DNA from: Lateolabrax maculatus
Lineage: Eukaryota; Chordata; Actinopteri; Acropomatiformes; Lateolabracidae
Direction: 5' to 3'
Assembly: GCA_031216445.1 (NCBI GenBank)
Contig: CM062209.1
Location: 22,257,501-22,321,500 of the forward strand
Length of the DNA: 64,000 nt
The translations under genes were made by a program, and so were the position numbers. The stretch's first letter is position 1. Every line of letters starts with the position of its first letter. A model generated the notes under the pieces. The model ran no database searches. It saw nothing but the letters and a program-made list of their open reading frames with translations, and was not told the DNA's origin. Positions 60,536 to 64,000 of the stretch are shown piece after piece.

Positions 60536-61629
60536 AACATCTGACATTGTTCGCGATGTCATACTATGTCAGATGTTGTGTTTTCAGCCTGTTTTGCTGA
60601 GCTTATGGAACCCAAACAAAGAATGTTGAAGCTTTAAGTATGTTACTTTGTATTAATAACAAAAGTAATTTATCTTAGTCCTAGCCACAAAAAGACTACA
60701 TTTATTATGTTACCAGCCTAAAAGAGGTAATTCTTCCTTACTAGAAGGTATTTGGAAACCAAATAACACTGGGTTGTCCAATTGTTGCATGTTTTTGTCA
60801 TAATTTCAAGCATATAATCAAAGCAGTAGCACACCAGTACGCAGTCCACACAATTACTTTTCTGACAACCCTTTCTTATGAAAGTGGAGCTGATACTATC
60901 AACCAGAGAAGTTAAGCTAACTTAAATTGTGGGAGGAAGACAACAAATTATGAGACACAGTTTCAGGGAATTTCTGAGGTGCAAAAGGTAATGATTCTTT
61001 TCTGTGGTAACTGTAATAGGTTTACTGAAATTGAAATAGTAAATTACAGACAAATTATTACAGCAATATATTGTTCCGTACAAAGCCAGCTCTGATCCCC
61101 TCTATCATCTCCATCACTCTTTGCATAGACTCTATTTTAAAAGGGAATATCCCTCACTTATTGGTTTTTTAACTGGCTTTCATCCTGATGTCTGTGACAT
61201 GGAAGTTGGCTCTCTGCACGGTCTTACACCGTCTGTTTCAGCTAATTTGGCTCTGTACCGACACACTAATGAGAGATTGGGACATCGACACCGGGTTCAG
61301 GGTGTGCAATGACTCATAGAGAAAAATGGCCCATCATGAGAACCGTTACTGCTCTCATTCCACCTTTGAGCCAGAGAGTTTAGTTTTTCTCATTAAATGA
61401 ATAACATCACAGTAGTACCCTGTTCAGAGGTATTATAAAATCTTATATTTCCCAAGGCTGCAGAAATAAAAGGACTCGCTGTCAAATTTCGGTCCACTCC
61501 AACTCATACTGTAACCAAGAGGGTGACATAGTGAGCCAGGAAGGATTGAGATGAGCAGGACGGAAAAAGGCGGGGTGGAGTTAGGGGTGGTGGTGATAGA
61601 AACAGATCGGTGTGCTAATGCTAATTTCC

Positions 61630-61870
61630 TCGCGTTTTTCCCCGCTTGATGGGGGGATAAACAGGAAGCGTTGTGGTAAATTCCGCCTGAAGAGTGTGAT
61701 TGCTGACAGGCCTGACCTCTGCGCTCTCGCCATGTTTCCCCATAACTCACAATTAACGCTGACATTAGAGCATCCCGAGAGGCCCGTCCGGCTTTATTTC
61801 CCTCCCCGCCAGAAACTGGGCAGCGGCAGCGAGGCCCCTGGACCCGAGCCCAGTTCTATGATTTAGCTGG
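61630..61870. promoter_or_regulatory. Candidate conserved non-coding element
   Basis: Non-repetitive, with GCTAATTTCCTCGCG, CACAATTAACGCTGAC and a CpG-containing right half (CCCGAGAGGCCCGTCCGG). No exon fits. Confidence 0.3.
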
Positions 61871-62069
61871 AGAGAGAGTGATAGCGGGAGGAGGGGATGG
61901 AGGGTGGCGGCGGAGGAGACGAGGGGGTAGAGGGGTACCCTGAGCACACTTTGGGGGTTTAGGGCTGTTATGGATATGGCTGTGGTAATTACTCAGCGCT
62001 TGTTATTGCCCACGCTGCCACACCTGCGCCCGGCAAAATGCCGGTACAGCGCCGGAAGGCGTCTGACAA

Positions 62070-62480
62070 CATCTGAAGAATGTCAAGGATGGCATCAAGC
62101 TGGATTAGCCAGAGTCCAGCCAGAGATTATAAACACAAACACTCTTGAAGAAAAAATCGTTCTAATTAGGTTGCTTTGTAATCACACAAACCTTAACAGT
62201 CGAAGGCTTTCCACTGTTATGTGTTATTTTGGACAGGCGAGTTGTGGCGCAGTCCTTTTATTTGGGAAAATAAATGAGCACCTGTTCTTCGACGTGTCAA
62301 ACTCAATCTCACGGCTCGTTAGCGGGGCCCCTGCCCAATAACCCAGCTTTAGCGCTGCTTTGGCTCCTAATTCCCATCTCTGGGCTGTCACACAGTGTCA
62401 TCGCCACAGTCATTCATGTTTTTATTCATTTCACATTTCATCATTTATTTATCGCCCAGCCAGGCTGGCACACCAACACA
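62070..62480. promoter_or_regulatory. Candidate conserved non-coding element
   Basis: A long non-repetitive block with GTTCTAATTAGG, GCTCGTTAGCGGGGCCCC, GGCTCCTAATTCCC and ATTCATGTTTTTATTCATTT. The texture is like that of the other candidate elements, and 61.6-62.5 kb may be one cluster. Confidence 0.35.
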
Positions 62481-63624
62481 AGGACCTCGGACAGGAGGTA
62501 CGGAGAGGCTGACAGAAGACAACATTATTTCTCTGGGAAACCCGCTGACCACTGACAGTGAAGGCAGCAGCCACTGAGGGGAAGCAAGCTCGCTTTTTCA
62601 CGGGATTTCTCCTTTTAATAAGTAGCCTCCCATAACAGTGAGACCATTCTAAGTGGAGTAAAGTAAAGTAAAAGTTGTTGGTACGTCAGACACTGTCAGT
62701 GTCCTCAATGTGAGTCCATTCCGAGGGTGTCGTCAGTATTAAGGCCTTTGGCAACGCATATCAGAGTGGTTTATGATCATAATATTAAGTCACAGTTTTT
62801 AAGATAAATGAAGATGTGAAAAATGTATATTCTGTTTGGTACTGGTTGTTATTTCTGTGCAGTTTAAACCTCAGTGTTTTCAACAATCCCATCAATTACC
62901 ACGGTTACCACCTTAGTTTAGCATGTTGGCGGCTAACCTTTGATAATTAGCACATAACAAAAATTACAGCTGAGGCTGATGGGAAAGTTTTATTTAATCA
63001 TAAACCAAAGTGTTGGATGAATTGAAATTTTGACCTGATGATGAACCATTAATAACTGCATTATTACAATGCAGAACAAACACCAGCCACTAGGATTTTT
63101 CACAACCTGTTTGTGTGTTATCATTTATGGCTTATAATTTATCTATGAAGAATTAGTAAATTATTTCTAAATCATTCATAAAGCCATTAGTTATTTCTTA
63201 TAAGGCCTTCGTAAAAAGGTACCAAAGAGGGGTAAACTTCATTTAGATGTATTCTGCTCCCCATTCCTATATGTGGCTCAATAAGTTAAGACACAACATC
63301 AGGTACCAACAGAGTTATTCAGAGCACTGCAGGTAGCCTACTGTATACAGCACATTGGCACCAAACTTAGCCTGCAATGTGTTCATATAGTTTCAAGCAT
63401 ACAGTAAGTCTGTGTAAGCATATGCTTATATAGTGTGGAATAAATGTGTGCTCAAGTGTCCTTCGCGGCCTGTTCCTGTTTGTGGGGGTTTATGTTGGAT
63501 GTCTGAGTGTTAGAAGGGAAGCAGATGCCCTTTACTCCCCCCATCCTCCCCAGCTCCTTCCAACCACCTCCCACCTCCCACCCAGGTAACAGAGCTGTCA
63601 CCCTGCTCTTAACCAGATCTGAAA

Positions 63625-63840
63625 GCATTAACACCCTCGCCCCGCGTGCTCTCTCCCACGGGACCCGGGCCACGGGCGACAGCAGTGTTGCCCTCCAACC
63701 GCCGCGCCCCCGCCAACGCTGGCACAGGAGGACCGGCGCGGCAGGGCCGTGTGGTGCGGGCTCGCACGCGTTGGCAGCCGTGCCCAAAGTCACTCGGCAG
63801 GCCCTGGCGCCGAGCCAGTCAGTTGAGCCAAGGCCAAAAA
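63625..63840. promoter_or_regulatory. CpG-rich block near the right edge
   Basis: The densest CpG stretch of the gene-free region (CCGCCGCGCCCCCGCCAACG, GGACCGGCGCGGCAGGGCCG). Frames on both strands are open across it, as expected from its GC content, and none is recognisable. It could be a CpG-island promoter for a gene beyond the window, or a conserved element. Confidence 0.4.
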
Positions 63841-64000
63841 TAAAAAAGACAGCCAGAGAGGAGGGGAGGGAACAAGGGGCGGATGAAGTGAGAGAAAAGT
63901 GGAGGAGCATTTTCTCTTTCATTTAGCCATCCAACTGTTTTCTCCCTCTTCTTCTAATTGACAGAATAAATGCACCTGCCATCACAGAAATGAGTTTTGG

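Noticed and set aside
63452..63926. Long frames on both strands (156 and 139 codons)
   Set aside because: GC-rich DNA has few stops; the proteins are low-complexity and unlike any family I know.

Overview
The window is vertebrate nuclear DNA, most likely from a spiny-rayed (percomorph) teleost. It holds two spliced genes with GT-AG introns and vertebrate orthologues, frequent CA/TG microsatellites, and remnants of repeats that resemble families common in fish genomes. No bacterial, viral or organellar gene was seen.

Left third (1-9.8 kb): the 3' half of FANCL on the + strand. FANCL is the ubiquitin E3 ligase of the Fanconi anaemia core complex. Seven consecutive coding exons (2733-9174) encode the last 195 residues: the end of the double-RWD region and the whole C-terminal RING. 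The N-terminal exons must lie left of the window.

Middle (9.3-24.5 kb): a complete VRK2 gene (vaccinia-related kinase 2) on the - strand. Thirteen coding exons join in frame into a 585-residue protein: kinase domain, two acidic exons that look like tandem duplicates, and a last exon with a C-terminal membrane segment. A 5' non-coding exon and a promoter rich in CCAAT boxes lie at about 24.32-24.63 kb. FANCL and VRK2 converge, as they do in human. Their 3' ends seem to interlock: the last VRK2 exon lies within the FANCL 3' UTR, and the VRK2 poly(A) signal lies in the last FANCL intron.

Right (24.6-64 kb): about 39 kb in which I find no coding exon. It holds transposon remnants (a nested hAT-like element, a tRNA-derived SINE, a LINE tail, palindromic MITE-like elements and a three-copy unnamed repeat), microsatellites, and non-repetitive blocks rich in TAAT motifs that look like conserved regulatory elements. 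That last reading rests on sequence texture and needs alignment to other vertebrates.

The best leads are the FANCL/VRK2 3' interlock, a site in VRK2 that can act as stop or splice donor and so choose a soluble or membrane-anchored kinase, and the duplicated acidic exons. I found no wholly new system.
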